Assembly: GCA_965284645.1 (NCBI GenBank)
Contig: OZ260106.1
Span: forward strand, 4,278,001-4,342,000
Direction: 5' to 3'
DNA: 64,000 nt
Source of the DNA: JAIBAJ01 sp965284645
GTDB taxonomy: Bacteria > Bacteroidota > Bacteroidia > JAIBAJ01
Below, piece by piece: positions 35,089 through 43,803 of this stretch (position 1 is its first letter; each line of letters begins with the position of its first letter). The translations under genes were made by a program, and so were the position numbers. Under the pieces are notes generated by a model. The model had not been told where the DNA came from. It saw only the letters and a program-made list of their open reading frames with translations, and made no database searches.

Positions 35089-35221
35089 TGGTAACGTTTT
35101 GGGGGCAGAGGCAGTAAGCGAATTTACAGATAAAAGTTTATTTAAAGAGCGGCTCTAAGTTCTTCACCAAAAACCCTATTCGAAGTGCAAAATCGCTTAT
35201 TGCCTTTGCCCACTGTTATAA
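35089..35221 (-). repeat. attC site 9
   Basis: Major type: GGTAACGTTTTGGGGGCAG ... TTTGCCCACTGTTATAAGC (G at 35215). Confidence 0.9.
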
Positions 35222-35236
35222 GCTGGCCGGCTTGGA

Positions 35237-35392
35237 TTACTTTGTTTTCCGTGAATCTAACAATTTGTCCAAATAAGCACGCTCTTCTTCATAAGTCATA
35301 TTCATTATTTCTAAACTTATTTTGTCCCTAATTTCTCGCATCAACTTAATGGCATCAAAGTTTTCCTTTTTCACTTTTTTATTCGTTTCCAT
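35237..35392 (-). CDS. Small antitoxin-like protein paired with the PIN toxin
   Basis: A 51-residue ORF (METNKKVKKENFDAIKLMR, then EIRDKISLEIMNMTYEEERAYLD). It starts inside the PIN gene's 3' end (14-base overlap), is highly charged and helical, and fills the space to the attC. The length, coupling and composition fit a VapB-like or similar antitoxin. Confidence 0.65.
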   Translation of the reverse strand: METNKKVKKENFDAIKLMREIRDKISLEIMNMTYEEERAYLDKLLDSRKTK

Positions 35393-35843
35393 AGCTCAAT
35401 ATTTCTTTAGGTGTTCTTATTTCAATCATTGGGTAACCATTTTGAAAATTTATTCCATTGTAGCCGCGAATTCTATCAAGATTTACAATGTGCTTAAAAT
35501 TCCAGCTTACAAGAATGTCAGCACGGCAAATAGTCGCCATTGCAATATGCTGACAATCTGCTTTACTTGTTTTTCCTACAACTTTGGCTTCAATATATTT
35601 CTCAGCCAAAATAGTAGCTTCAGGTGATAATTTAGTTTTCTCAACAAATTCAGAAGGCATACTTCTAAGCAGTTCATTTATAAATCTTGGAGCACCTAAT
35701 AGTTCTGCTTCAAGTAAGTCCGAAACAATTATTATTATTTCTCCTTTCCTGATAGAATCAAAAAATGGAATCGTATCCTTTTCAAATTCTTTATCAAAAT
35801 AACCTCCTACAACAGATGTGTCTATATAAACTTTCTTCTTCAT
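35379..35843 (-). CDS. PIN-domain toxin (VapC-like)
   Basis: A 154-residue PIN-fold ribonuclease. The N-terminal acidic residue is in VYIDTSVVGGYFD (Asp 8), further acidic sites are in SDLLEAELLGAP and TSKADCQHIAMATICRADILVSWNFKHIVN, the conserved C-terminal half. Such toxins cleave tRNA or rRNA. It is followed by a 51-residue antitoxin-like gene. The cassette ends GTTATAAGC/GCTTATAAC match. Confidence 0.85.
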   Translation of the reverse strand: MKKKVYIDTSVVGGYFDKEFEKDTIPFFDSIRKGEIIIIVSDLLEAELLGAPRFINELLRSMPSEFVEKTKLSPEATILAEKYIEAKVVGKTSKADCQHIAMATICRADILVSWNFKHIVNLDRIRGYNGINFQNGYPMIEIRTPKEILSYGNE

Positions 35844-35904
35844 TGCTTCAAAAATACAAATTTATAGGTTACAATCGGATTGGCAGTCGGTTTTAACGGC
35901 TTGC

Positions 35905-36038
35905 TTATAACGTTCTGGGGGCAGGGGCAGTAAGCGAATTTACAGATAAAAGTTTATCTAAAGAGCGGCTGCGAAGTTTTTCACCAAAAGCCTTATTCGA
36001 AGTGCAAAAGCGCTTATTGACCTTGCCCACTGTTATAG
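35905..36038 (-). repeat. attC site 10
   Basis: Major type: TTATAACGTTCTGGGGGCAG ... TTGCCCACTGTTATAGGGC (G at 36032). Confidence 0.9.
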
Positions 36039-36284
36039 GGCGTTTTTTCTTCACTAGTTTGCTTCATATTTTGTTGTCCATCTTTCTATGTGATTTGATT
36101 TATCATTTCTAAAATCTATAGTCGACAATATTTATTATGCAGTTTACTTGCAAGCTCAGGAAATACAGTCAACACTATTTTCCTGTCAAAGTAGACTTCA
36201 AAATCATCAAATTTGTGGAATTTATTAGAAATAATATTTATTATTTTATTCAGCTAGCTTTTGTTGTTATATAAACGGTTTGTT

Positions 36285-36611
36285 TCATTCGTAACTCGGA
36301 ACTATGTGTTTATCTTTTTTTCGAGATAAAATCTTACCAGTTTTGTCATCAATTACCAGCGTAATTGTTTTCCAAGTTCGGAATCGACTGTTGGTTAACT
36401 TCATTTTGGATGCAGTTATTGATGTCCAAGTACAACTTTGACCATCGTATGAAATTTTTGGTAATGCACGGGATCTATTCAAATAGGGACGATGTCTGTT
36501 TGCAATTACAAATACATCAGATGAGTCCAACTTGTTTACACAACTTATTGTTTGAGAATATAAAGCTATACTATCAATAAAAACTATACATATTATGAGG
36601 ATGTTCTTCAT
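36285..36611 (-). CDS. Secreted hypothetical protein (cassette)
   Basis: About 108 residues from the ATG at 36611, chosen because a signal peptide begins there (MKNILIICIVFIDSIALYSQ). The body (SSDVFVIANRHRPYLNRSRALPKISYD, then TLVIDDKTGKILSRKKDKH) contains no known motif. Function unknown. The 245 bases between it and the attC (36,039-36,284) hold no gene I can support. Confidence 0.6.
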   Translation of the reverse strand: MKNILIICIVFIDSIALYSQTISCVNKLDSSDVFVIANRHRPYLNRSRALPKISYDGQSCTWTSITASKMKLTNSRFRTWKTITLVIDDKTGKILSRKKDKHIVPSYE

Positions 36612-36727
36612 TTTAGATTTTACTGTTAAATGACTTGTGGCTAGTTGTAAAAACACAACTGCAATCTACACTTTTGAATATTGTTGCCCTATTTCTCGCA
36701 TTGCTTCTTCGTGGTCCAATAAATGCC

Positions 36728-36860
36728 CTATAACGTTTTGGGGGCAGAGGCAGTAAGCGAATTTACAGCAAAAAGTTTATTTAAAGAGCGGCTCGAAGTT
36801 TTTCACCAAAAGCCCTATTCGAAGTGCAAAATCGCTTATTGACTTTGCCCACGGTTAGCG
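36728..36860 (-). repeat. attC site 11
   Basis: Major type: CTATAACGTTTTGGGGGCAG ... TTGCCCACGGTTAGCGGC (G at 36854). Confidence 0.9.
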
Positions 36861-36866
36861 GCTGGT

Positions 36867-37679
36867 TTACTTCCCTAGTTCAATTGTCTTAACTCCATAT
36901 TTATCGCAAAACTTTTTTACGTCTGAATTTATTTTTCTCGCTACCAACATTGTCGTCACGTTGTCTGCGTTTATTGCAAGTCCTTGCTCTGCACAAAATA
37001 GTGATTTGTATTTTATGGCTTGATAAGCTCCGGGAACGCAGTTTTCAATTTCAATCTCAACTATAAAATACTTGTTGTCGCTGCAAGTGAAAATTATGTC
37101 GGGTCTGTCCGCTGAAGGGAAAATATGATTGTCATTTTCAACTTTGATTACATTTTCAATGCCGATTAAAGAGGGATTGTCTGCAATTAGGTTTTTGAAA
37201 TCTAAGTGTTCCTTTCCTTCGCCACCGCCTCCATATTTTTTTGACGTCACTTCGCTTTGTGTCGGAAGAACAACTTTGGTTCTTACGTTGTCCGCAAGCG
37301 ACTTGTTTTTGTATGGAGACAAGTCCAAATTGATTGAAGGTTTGGCGTAAGTAACTTTATCTTTTAAAGAATCAATTGTTATTACTCTGATGTTTGGATG
37401 ATGTCTGTCGGGATAAGCATCGGGATGAGAATACATCATCTTCAGTATGTCAATAGGAATGAGATAATATTTATGCTCACTGCCACAAATAAAAAGTTCA
37501 AACTCTGCGTCAACTGAATTTGGATTTATGTTGAATGGAAATTTGTCAAGGTTTGCTCTTGGAAAACTTTTGAAGCGGTAATGAATTTTAGAAGTTCCAA
37601 TCATCACCTTATGCTTACCCAAATCGGTAATTGTTTTACCGTCTGCCAACTTTTGAAATATGATTTGTTCTGGTGTCAT
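36867..37679 (-). CDS. Hypothetical nuclease-like protein with PD-(D/E)XK-type C-terminal domain (cassette)
   Basis: A 270-residue protein. The N-terminal half has beta-rich YYLIPIDILKMMYSHPDAY. The C-terminal half reads EGKEHLDFKNLIADNPSLIGIENV, then SADRPDIIFTCSDNKYFIVEIEIENCVPGAYQAIKYKSL. An R-P-D motif followed by V-E-I-E is like the D...E-x-(K/E) centre of NucS-like and restriction-type nucleases, with the catalytic Lys replaced by Glu. Function as nuclease is inference. Confidence 0.62.
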   Translation of the reverse strand: MTPEQIIFQKLADGKTITDLGKHKVMIGTSKIHYRFKSFPRANLDKFPFNINPNSVDAEFELFICGSEHKYYLIPIDILKMMYSHPDAYPDRHHPNIRVITIDSLKDKVTYAKPSINLDLSPYKNKSLADNVRTKVVLPTQSEVTSKKYGGGGEGKEHLDFKNLIADNPSLIGIENVIKVENDNHIFPSADRPDIIFTCSDNKYFIVEIEIENCVPGAYQAIKYKSLFCAEQGLAINADNVTTMLVARKINSDVKKFCDKYGVKTIELGK

Positions 37680-37743
37680 GTCTATTTTTCCCTCGTCATT
37701 TTTTTAAGTGTCCGTTCAGGTTTGCACGGTCGTCAAAACTTGC

Positions 37744-37875
37744 CGCTAACGGTTTCGGGCTTGAAGAAGGTGGCGATTTCGAAGCACAAAACTGTCTGCT
37801 AGCACAACACTTGATACGAAGCGCAACTGTTCAATTAACCACTGAACTGCCACTTTCTTTAAGCCCATGTTGGCG
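37744..37875 (-). repeat. attC site 12 (second type)
   Basis: GCTAACGGTTTCGGGCTTGAAG ... TTAAGCCCATGTTGGCGGC (G at 37869). Shares a GGTGGCGATTT/CTGCCACTTT-type interior with sites 15 and 16 rather than the major type. Confidence 0.85.
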
Positions 37876-37896
37876 GCTGCCTTGCTTTCCATGCTG

Positions 37897-40539
37897 TTAG
37901 TGTTTAATTATTTTGAATGTTTTTGAAGATTTCGGTTGCGAAACTGTCAGAAGATAAACACCCGATGCTAAACTGCTAATGTCAATTTCCTTGTTTGTAA
38001 TGCTAGAGGTTATTTTAAATGTTTCGGTTTGCACCAAGGAACCACTCAGTGTATAAATGTCAACTTTTGTTGTAGTTAGTTGGGCAACGTCTATAATAAC
38101 AGTAGCCATGCCCGAAGTTGGATTAGGATATACATTTAGTGTTATTCTTTCGCCAAGTTCAAGAATACCTGTAACACAGTTCAACGAATTGTCATGAATG
38201 AAAGAGGAAGTATATTGACGTGGATGACCGCCTGTAACTGTTGTGGCTGAGTCCCCGGTGTAGCAGTGCATTTGAATAAGCGTGCTGTCCCAGAGTGCTA
38301 ACTGGTCGCTGCCACAGCCGTAAAATCTTAACTCCATGGTGCTGTCGGCATATTCAAAATCATTTATACCCGAAACATTTTTTACCAGTGTTTCAATATG
38401 CGGTTGATTGTATAAAGGTATAATTGTCCCTTCTTTTACAAAAATGGGAAGGTGGTCAAGCGGGGCATCAACAATCAATGTTGCCGGACCCGTTGCGGCA
38501 AACGCACCGCTACAGTAGTCATACCAGTTGCCCTCAGGGAAATACACACTGCGGCTAACTGCTCCCGAATCCAGAACCGGAGCCACTAAAACTCTATCAC
38601 CCAATAAAAATTCATCTTTTATTGAAATCGTATTTACATCAGTAGGATAATGCAGATATAGTGAGCGTATCACCGGAACGCCTGTTTCCTTAGCTTCTTT
38701 AACCAATGTATAGAGGTAAGGGAAAAATTTTATATGTAGCTTTGAGTATTTTTTAAACATGGCTTGTGATTGTGGTGATTGATCAAACACTTGTTTAGTT
38801 CCCAAATAAAGTTCATCGCCTTCGTGTGTCCATAATACTGGCAGTAAAGCAACCATTTCCAACCATCTTATCCAGAGCTCTTCAGTATTGGATGGTAAAA
38901 CTACCGGAGCTCCATACTTGTATCCACCCACATGTGGGCAAACTAGCGGATGACCGGAAATGCCTCCTGTTAGAACATTTGCTATTTGGCCTTTAATGCC
39001 ATTGGCGTCTGACCAGCTCATGTCAGGGTCGTTAATCATAACTGGTGCATGTTTTTGCATTCCGGTCCAGCCACCACGCATAAAATAAACATAGTCTCCG
39101 TTTGGGCTGTGTTGCTGCCAGAACTCTTGATTTGTTTTTGCCCACCACAATGGGTATTCATTGTGAACAGTATATGGATTGCCGTTAGCCGAGTCTTTCA
39201 TATCTATTCGATGGTGTTCTCCAAAATCTGCCATCCACCCGCTACTTCCGACATTTAATGCATTTATCATTAAATTATTTTTATACCAGTTTCTTACTGA
39301 TTGGCGAGTAAGATCGGGTTCAGCTACCTGATTAAACCAAACCAACCATTGATTGAGATAGGTTGCATTCAATGAATTCTTCATAAAATAACCTTGCGAA
39401 TTTGCATAACTGTATTCAGCGTCATTATTAAAAATATAGGGCCAGTAGTAATGCAAAACTTTAAACCCCTGATTTTGGTGGTTGCTTACAAGCGTATTGT
39501 AGTTGGGCCAATAAGCAGCGTCTGTTGTCCATGACATTTGGTTTCCGAGAATATTCAATATTTTTTTTGACCAGTAGTGATGCCATAATGCACTGCATGG
39601 AATACTATCATTACGCAAAACAGCGGCAACCTGATTAGATCGATCTGTTTCTGTTTGAAAACCATTTCTGTTTTTTGTAAGCATCCAGACACCAAAAACC
39701 CATGGTTCCGGCATCATGAATAAGCGTCCTGCGTCATGTGTATAGTTCTTAATAATATCTAACGGTGTTGCTCCTAAATAAACAGTAAAGTTCAGGTGTT
39801 GCTCCCATGTTGCTATTTCATTGATGTTGGGGTCTGCTTCTCCCAAATCAAACGAACTGCATGTGTTTTCATTTAATAGTAAACCATAGCCACGTGTTGA
39901 AATATAAAATGGCACTCTCGCTTCTCCTTGATTTTCGGGTTTAGGAGAAGGTTCGTTTGCTATCCTCATTTCACTTATCCAGTTTAACATTTTCTTGTTT
40001 CTAAAAGCTACATTTTCAGGTCGGGTTCCAAAACCTAAAAAATATTCGTCAGGATACAACTTCAGTCTAAGTCGCGTTCTGTATTTCCATGGTTGGGATA
40101 CCGGAATGGCCTTTTGAATTTCTACTTTTACCCGTTCATTTGAAAGAAGCTCTACGTGTAAGTTCATTACTTCATTATTTGATGTATTCTTAAACGAAGC
40201 ATTTATGATGTATGAAGGGTCATTTGAACTCCATGTTGTCAAAGTATTTGTCCACCATTGATATGCTGCATTACTATCCCTTACTACTGAATACATGTAA
40301 CTAACATAATCTACGGTTGTGTTTGGGTAACTGGCAAAGCCAATCGGCAACTCGCTTGCAGGAGAGGTCGTCTCAATAATAAATGTTCCTGTGCTTAGGT
40401 CTTTTATTTTGAAGCCATTATCGTAAAGATTAAATTCTACATTGCCTCGGCTTAATTGTTTGAGCAAGGTTTGTCCGAAACTGATGTTGGCTGTCAGCAT
40501 TAAAACTGGCACCATTAAAATCGAAATTGTCTGTTGCAT
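37897..40539 (-). CDS. GH31 family glycoside hydrolase with T9SS C-terminal sorting domain (cassette)
   Basis: An 880-residue exported enzyme with a signal peptide (SILMVPVLMLTANISFGQ). The GH31 barrel carries SSGWMADFGE with the catalytic Asp at 438, DPDMSWSDANG with a candidate acid/base Asp, and GGISGHPLVCPHVGGY. WMADFGE is the nucleophile motif of sulfoquinovosidase-like members, but sugar specificity cannot be fixed. The last 80 residues (LNVYPNPTSGMATV ... GVYLLTVSQPKSSKTFKIIKH) form a type A T9SS sorting domain, so the enzyme should be secreted or surface-attached. It fills a 2.9-kb cassette with matching ends GTTGGCGGC/GCCGCCAAC. Confidence 0.9.
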   Translation of the reverse strand: MQQTISILMVPVLMLTANISFGQTLLKQLSRGNVEFNLYDNGFKIKDLSTGTFIIETTSPASELPIGFASYPNTTVDYVSYMYSVVRDSNAAYQWWTNTLTTWSSNDPSYIINASFKNTSNNEVMNLHVELLSNERVKVEIQKAIPVSQPWKYRTRLRLKLYPDEYFLGFGTRPENVAFRNKKMLNWISEMRIANEPSPKPENQGEARVPFYISTRGYGLLLNENTCSSFDLGEADPNINEIATWEQHLNFTVYLGATPLDIIKNYTHDAGRLFMMPEPWVFGVWMLTKNRNGFQTETDRSNQVAAVLRNDSIPCSALWHHYWSKKILNILGNQMSWTTDAAYWPNYNTLVSNHQNQGFKVLHYYWPYIFNNDAEYSYANSQGYFMKNSLNATYLNQWLVWFNQVAEPDLTRQSVRNWYKNNLMINALNVGSSGWMADFGEHHRIDMKDSANGNPYTVHNEYPLWWAKTNQEFWQQHSPNGDYVYFMRGGWTGMQKHAPVMINDPDMSWSDANGIKGQIANVLTGGISGHPLVCPHVGGYKYGAPVVLPSNTEELWIRWLEMVALLPVLWTHEGDELYLGTKQVFDQSPQSQAMFKKYSKLHIKFFPYLYTLVKEAKETGVPVIRSLYLHYPTDVNTISIKDEFLLGDRVLVAPVLDSGAVSRSVYFPEGNWYDYCSGAFAATGPATLIVDAPLDHLPIFVKEGTIIPLYNQPHIETLVKNVSGINDFEYADSTMELRFYGCGSDQLALWDSTLIQMHCYTGDSATTVTGGHPRQYTSSFIHDNSLNCVTGILELGERITLNVYPNPTSGMATVIIDVAQLTTTKVDIYTLSGSLVQTETFKITSSITNKEIDISSLASGVYLLTVSQPKSSKTFKIIKH

Positions 40540-40606
40540 GTTTATCGTCTTTAAAAGTTAATTTCTTGCAGTCAGTTTCAAGTTAGCACTTTCGCCCAAA
40601 GGTTGC

Positions 40607-40739
40607 CGCCAACGTTTTGGGGGCAGGGGCAGTAAGCGAATTTACAGATAAAACTTTATTTAAAGAGCGGCTCTAAGTTTTTCACCAAAAGCCTTATTCG
40701 AAGTGCAAAAGCGCTTATTGACCTTGCCCACTGTTATCG
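40607..40739 (-). repeat. attC site 13
   Basis: Major type: GCCAACGTTTTGGGGGCAG ... TTGCCCACTGTTATCGGAA (G at 40733). Confidence 0.9.
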
Positions 40740-40862
40740 GAAGCCGTTTCTGTAATTCTGAGGTGAAAATTATAGATTAAAGAAATTTGATTAAATTTAT
40801 GAGGTTAATAATTCCTGATTTTTAAATATATAAATCTGAACACTTTTATTTGAATAGACAGC

Positions 40863-41462
40863 TTATTTGAAAGCATATCCAATTGATAATCCTCCCCAAG
40901 GAGAATATGTTAGTTTGTTTGTGTAGATATTTTTCCCAATAGCTAAATAAGCTGTTACCTTAAGTAAAAAACCATTTTTTGAGATTAATTTGTACCCTAA
41001 AGAAGGTCCCCAGAGAACCCTTAGGGGCATTCTTGGATCTCTTTTATAACTATTGTTTTTCGAAAGCGAGTCTACATAGCCTCGTGGATTTTTCCTAAAT
41101 TTTCGTCTTTCTGAAATTGTTTCTGGGTAATGATTGAAGTTTATAATATTGCTTTCACAAATTCCAATTTCAATTTTATTGCACTTTCCAAATGAGTAGT
41201 TAAAAGAAATTGGAACAATACAATCTATACTAAATGTTTTATTATAGGTAAAACCAGCTTGGACATAAATTTGGTTTTTGTTTCTTGCTAAAATCAATCT
41301 TTCATAATTAATTGAATAACCTATTCCTTTTCCTGCAAATTCTATATAAAGAAGATTCTTTCGAACTATTGAATCATTGTTAAACACATTTGATTTTTGT
41401 CCAAATGTTGTTTGTAAATAAAGAAAAATAAAGGCGAATAAAATAAACTTCAAATAGCTCAT
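40863..41462 (-). CDS. Hypothetical outer-membrane-like beta-barrel protein (cassette)
   Basis: A 199-residue protein with a signal peptide (FILFAFIFLYLQTTFGQ) and alternating hydrophobic beta strands (YIEFAGKGIGYSINYERL, IYVQAGFTYNKTF, CIVPISFNYSF), ending in an aromatic/positively flanked strand (GGLSIGYAFK). This fits small Bacteroidota outer-membrane proteins. Function unknown. Confidence 0.68.
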   Translation of the reverse strand: MSYLKFILFAFIFLYLQTTFGQKSNVFNNDSIVRKNLLYIEFAGKGIGYSINYERLILARNKNQIYVQAGFTYNKTFSIDCIVPISFNYSFGKCNKIEIGICESNIINFNHYPETISERRKFRKNPRGYVDSLSKNNSYKRDPRMPLRVLWGPSLGYKLISKNGFLLKVTAYLAIGKNIYTNKLTYSPWGGLSIGYAFK

Positions 41463-41544
41463 TTTGCAAATTTTATTATTTCAAATAGTTCATTTTTAGT
41501 TATTTAAGCAATAAAATATTGGTACAGGTGTCATTTACGGTTTC

Positions 41545-41678
41545 CGATAACGTTTTGGGGGCAGGGGCAGTAAGCGAATTTACAGATAAAAGTTTATTTA
41601 AAGAGCGGAAGCGAAGTTTTCCACCAAAAGCCTTATTCGAAGTGCAAAAGCGCTTATTGACCTTGCCCACTGTTACCT
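41545..41678 (-). repeat. attC site 14
   Basis: Major type: CGATAACGTTTTGGGGGCAG ... TTGCCCACTGTTACCTGC (G at 41672). Confidence 0.9.
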
Positions 41679-41703
41679 GCTGGCGTTCTTTCTGTCGTCA
41701 TAA

Positions 41704-42591
41704 TTAGTCCTTTTCAATTGATGTTTCCCAACCGTCATATTCACCGCCTATCTCATTAGCAAGTTTCCACAAATAAATTACGTATTCGTCAACACTTTTT
41801 TGGTCAACCTTGTCAACCCGTTTTATTTGAACTCGGTAAGCAAACTCGCCCCAAGATTTGTCACTTCCTTTATCAACGATTGAGAAATTGTCTTTTCTAA
41901 TTTTCTCTAAAAACTTTTCTCTGTCGTTGTCCGATTTGAAGTAAACCCAATGAAACACTTCTCTCTCCTTTGTCAGGTTGTCTCCGCCTTTTTCTAATTG
42001 TTCAATTACCCGTCTGTTTTGAATACTTTGTAATTGTTGTGGTAAAGGATAGAGAAAGTCAAAATAGCCTTCCCATTGTTTGTCTTCCTTTGAGCCGAAG
42101 TCAAATTGATATTTTGGATAAGCAACCATTACTTCTGAAATGGTCTTGTCGTAAAGTGTTGTGTCGCCAAAATAAAAATACAAATCTCTATCACCGGCTG
42201 ATGTATGTCGTCCAACGTATATAGCGTTATGTTTAGAAACAATTTTCTCAACCAAAGCATCTTCAATGTTACCCAACAAACCGCTTTCTTCTTGTGAAGA
42301 AAGTCCGTCTTCTCTTGGATTATTCATTTTTATAGAAATCCAAACAACATTTGGCTTGTCTGTCATTGGAGCAACTTTATGAAGACCAAGGTCAACAAGT
42401 AGAGAACTTAACTTGTCATTCACGTTACTTAAATAAAACTCCCATTCTTCTTGATGTCCAATTTCTGTTTGAGAAGTTGTTGTTGGCTTTTCAGGATTTG
42501 TTTTACCGAATAATTTGTCAAAAAACCCCATTGAAAATGCAGTTATTGTTATTGCTAAAATAGTTGTTCCTATGATTAATTTCTTCTTCAT
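41704..42591 (-). CDS. DUF695 and RraB-like domain protein (cassette)
   Basis: About 295 residues from the ATG at 42591, with an N-terminal membrane anchor (LIIGTTILAITITAFSMGFF). Residues about 50-180 (EEWEFYLSNVNDKLSSLLVDLGLHK ... YFGDTTLYDKTI) match the DUF695 type. The C-terminal 100 or so residues end in LANEIGGEYDGWETSIE, the GGxYDGWE signature of RNase E regulator RraB-like proteins. Domain pairing is known; function here is unknown. Cassette ends GTTACCTGC/GCAGGTAAC match. Confidence 0.72.
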   Translation of the reverse strand: MKKKLIIGTTILAITITAFSMGFFDKLFGKTNPEKPTTTSQTEIGHQEEWEFYLSNVNDKLSSLLVDLGLHKVAPMTDKPNVVWISIKMNNPREDGLSSQEESGLLGNIEDALVEKIVSKHNAIYVGRHTSAGDRDLYFYFGDTTLYDKTISEVMVAYPKYQFDFGSKEDKQWEGYFDFLYPLPQQLQSIQNRRVIEQLEKGGDNLTKEREVFHWVYFKSDNDREKFLEKIRKDNFSIVDKGSDKSWGEFAYRVQIKRVDKVDQKSVDEYVIYLWKLANEIGGEYDGWETSIEKD

Positions 42592-42622
42592 TGTAGATGC
42601 TTGTGTATTCCGCTGCGCTTGC

Positions 42623-42754
42623 AGGTAACGGTTTACGGCTTGGCGATGTGGCGGATTTTTAGCACTAAAGTTCAATAGAATTACTGCACTTGAACCTTGC
42701 ACAAATGTTTCATAGAAGCACTTCAGCCGCCATATTGCCAAACCGATGTTAGCG
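42623..42754 (-). repeat. attC site 15 (second type)
   Basis: GGTAACGGTTTACGGCTTGGCG ... TTGCCAAACCGATGTTAGCGG (G at 42748), with GGCTTGGC/GCCAAACC pairing. Confidence 0.88.
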
Positions 42755-42763
42755 GTAGGCAAT

Positions 42764-43096
42764 TTACGTTAAATTTTCTAATCCAAATGTTGTAAGTGTG
42801 TCAGCAATTGGCAAAGTTTTTAATCCAAGTTTTGTCAATGAATATTCAACTCTTGGTGGAATTTCTGGATATGCTTTTTTTGATACAAATTTATGTTCTA
42901 CTAAAAAATTAAGTTCTTGGATTAACATTTTCTCACTAATTCCGGGTATTGCTTTTTTTAGTTCACCGTATCTTATAACTCTTTCATTAATTTGGAATAA
43001 GATTAACAGTGTCCACTTACCACCTAAAAGAGTCAATGTTCGCCTTACAGGACAATTCTCGTCAGAGGTAAAAATATTTTTTTGACTTTTTTCCAT
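42764..43096 (-). CDS. HxlR family transcriptional regulator (cassette)
   Basis: About 110 residues from the ATG at 43096 (MEKSQKNIFTSDENCPVRRTLTLLGGKWTLLILFQI). The winged-helix HxlR signature CPVRRTLTLLGGKWTLLIL is clear, with an N-terminal Cys that in some members senses electrophiles or oxidants. GELKKAIPGISEKMLIQELNFL is the recognition helix and PPRVEYSLTKLG the wing. It is divergent from the SnoaL-like gene, with a palindrome in between that is likely its operator. Confidence 0.88.
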   Translation of the reverse strand: MEKSQKNIFTSDENCPVRRTLTLLGGKWTLLILFQINERVIRYGELKKAIPGISEKMLIQELNFLVEHKFVSKKAYPEIPPRVEYSLTKLGLKTLPIADTLTTFGLENLT

Positions 43097-43137
43097 TTTA
43101 CTATGATTGATAATCAATAATTCTAACATTTAAGTAT

Positions 43138-43160
43138 GTACCTAACTATTGTGTAGGTAC
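43138..43160. promoter_or_regulatory. Probable HxlR operator palindrome
   Basis: GTACCTA, nine bases, TAGGTAC: a perfect 7-bp inverted repeat between the divergent regulator and SnoaL-like genes, overlapping the regulator's transcription start region. Inferred to bind the HxlR-type protein. Confidence 0.6.
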
Positions 43161-43191
43161 TTGTACAAAGGTAAGAATTGATTTAGTTTTG
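43161..43191 (+). promoter_or_regulatory. Probable promoter of the SnoaL-like gene
   Basis: TTG at 43161-43163, 20 bases, then TAGTTTTG at 43184-43191, a good fit to the Bacteroidota TTG-N19-TAnnTTTG consensus, 27 bases before the ATG at 43219. Confidence 0.55.
43166..43173 (-). promoter_or_regulatory. Probable -7 box of the HxlR gene
   Basis: Minus-strand TACCTTTG fits TAnnTTTG, directly upstream of the palindrome, so bound regulator would repress its own gene. Confidence 0.5.
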
Positions 43192-43218
43192 CACAATAAA
43201 ATTTAAAATCAAAAAAAA

Positions 43219-43605
43219 ATGACAGCAAAAGAAGTAGTAGAGGCTTACTCAATAGCCCTTTCAAAAGGTGATGTCCCGACAGCGTTTTCACATTTTAGTC
43301 CAAATGCAAAATGGCACCAACCTGGAAACAATAAATTTTCAGGAACACAAACAGGACTTGAAGCCATTGGTAAAATGCTATCTGAAATGATGGCTGCAAC
43401 ACAGGGTACATTAGAAATCAAACCTGCTGGTGCAATGATGGTCAACGGAAATTTAGTTTCGTGTCCTGTTCGATTTAGTGCAAAAAGTGGCGATAAGTCT
43501 GTCGAAATGAATGGAAATGATTTGTATGAAGTCGTTGATGGTAAAATTGTCCAAGTTTGGTTATTTTCAGAAGACCAAATTGCCGAAGATTTGTTTTGGA
43601 ATTAA
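43219..43605 (+). CDS. SnoaL-like / nuclear transport factor 2 fold protein (cassette)
   Basis: A 128-residue protein with the cone-shaped NTF2-like fold: ALSKGDVPTAFSHFSPNAKWHQPGNNKFSG near the N terminus and LYEVVDGKIVQVWLFSEDQ near the C terminus, typical of ketosteroid-isomerase-related and SnoaL-like proteins. The substrate is unknown. It runs on the plus strand, against the array, and has its own promoter under likely HxlR control. Confidence 0.8.
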   Translation: MTAKEVVEAYSIALSKGDVPTAFSHFSPNAKWHQPGNNKFSGTQTGLEAIGKMLSEMMAATQGTLEIKPAGAMMVNGNLVSCPVRFSAKSGDKSVEMNGNDLYEVVDGKIVQVWLFSEDQIAEDLFWN

Positions 43606-43625
43606 TGTCAGCAAATTTTAAATGT

Positions 43626-43666
43626 CAAAAGAGCGATTATTCTGTTTAGAGTAGTCGCTCTTTTTG
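43626..43666 (+). terminator. Rho-independent terminator of the SnoaL-like gene
   Basis: AAAAGAGCGA ... TCGCTCTTTT stem followed by T residues, 20 bases after the stop codon. Confidence 0.75.
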
Positions 43667-43671
43667 CTTAC

Positions 43672-43803
43672 CGCTAACGTTTTGCGGCTTGGCGAAGGTG
43701 GCGATTTTACCACTGAAATTTCATACGAAGCACACACTTCAAATTTACGAAAAACTGTCATACGGAGCACTGAACCGCCACTTTTGCCAAACCGCTGTTA
43801 TCA
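43672..43803 (-). repeat. attC site 16 (second type), attC of the metal-efflux cassette
   Basis: GCTAACGTTTTGCGGCTTGGCG ... TTGCCAAACCGCTGTTATCAGC (G at 43797), with GCGGCTTGGC/GCCAAACCGC pairing. Confidence 0.88.
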
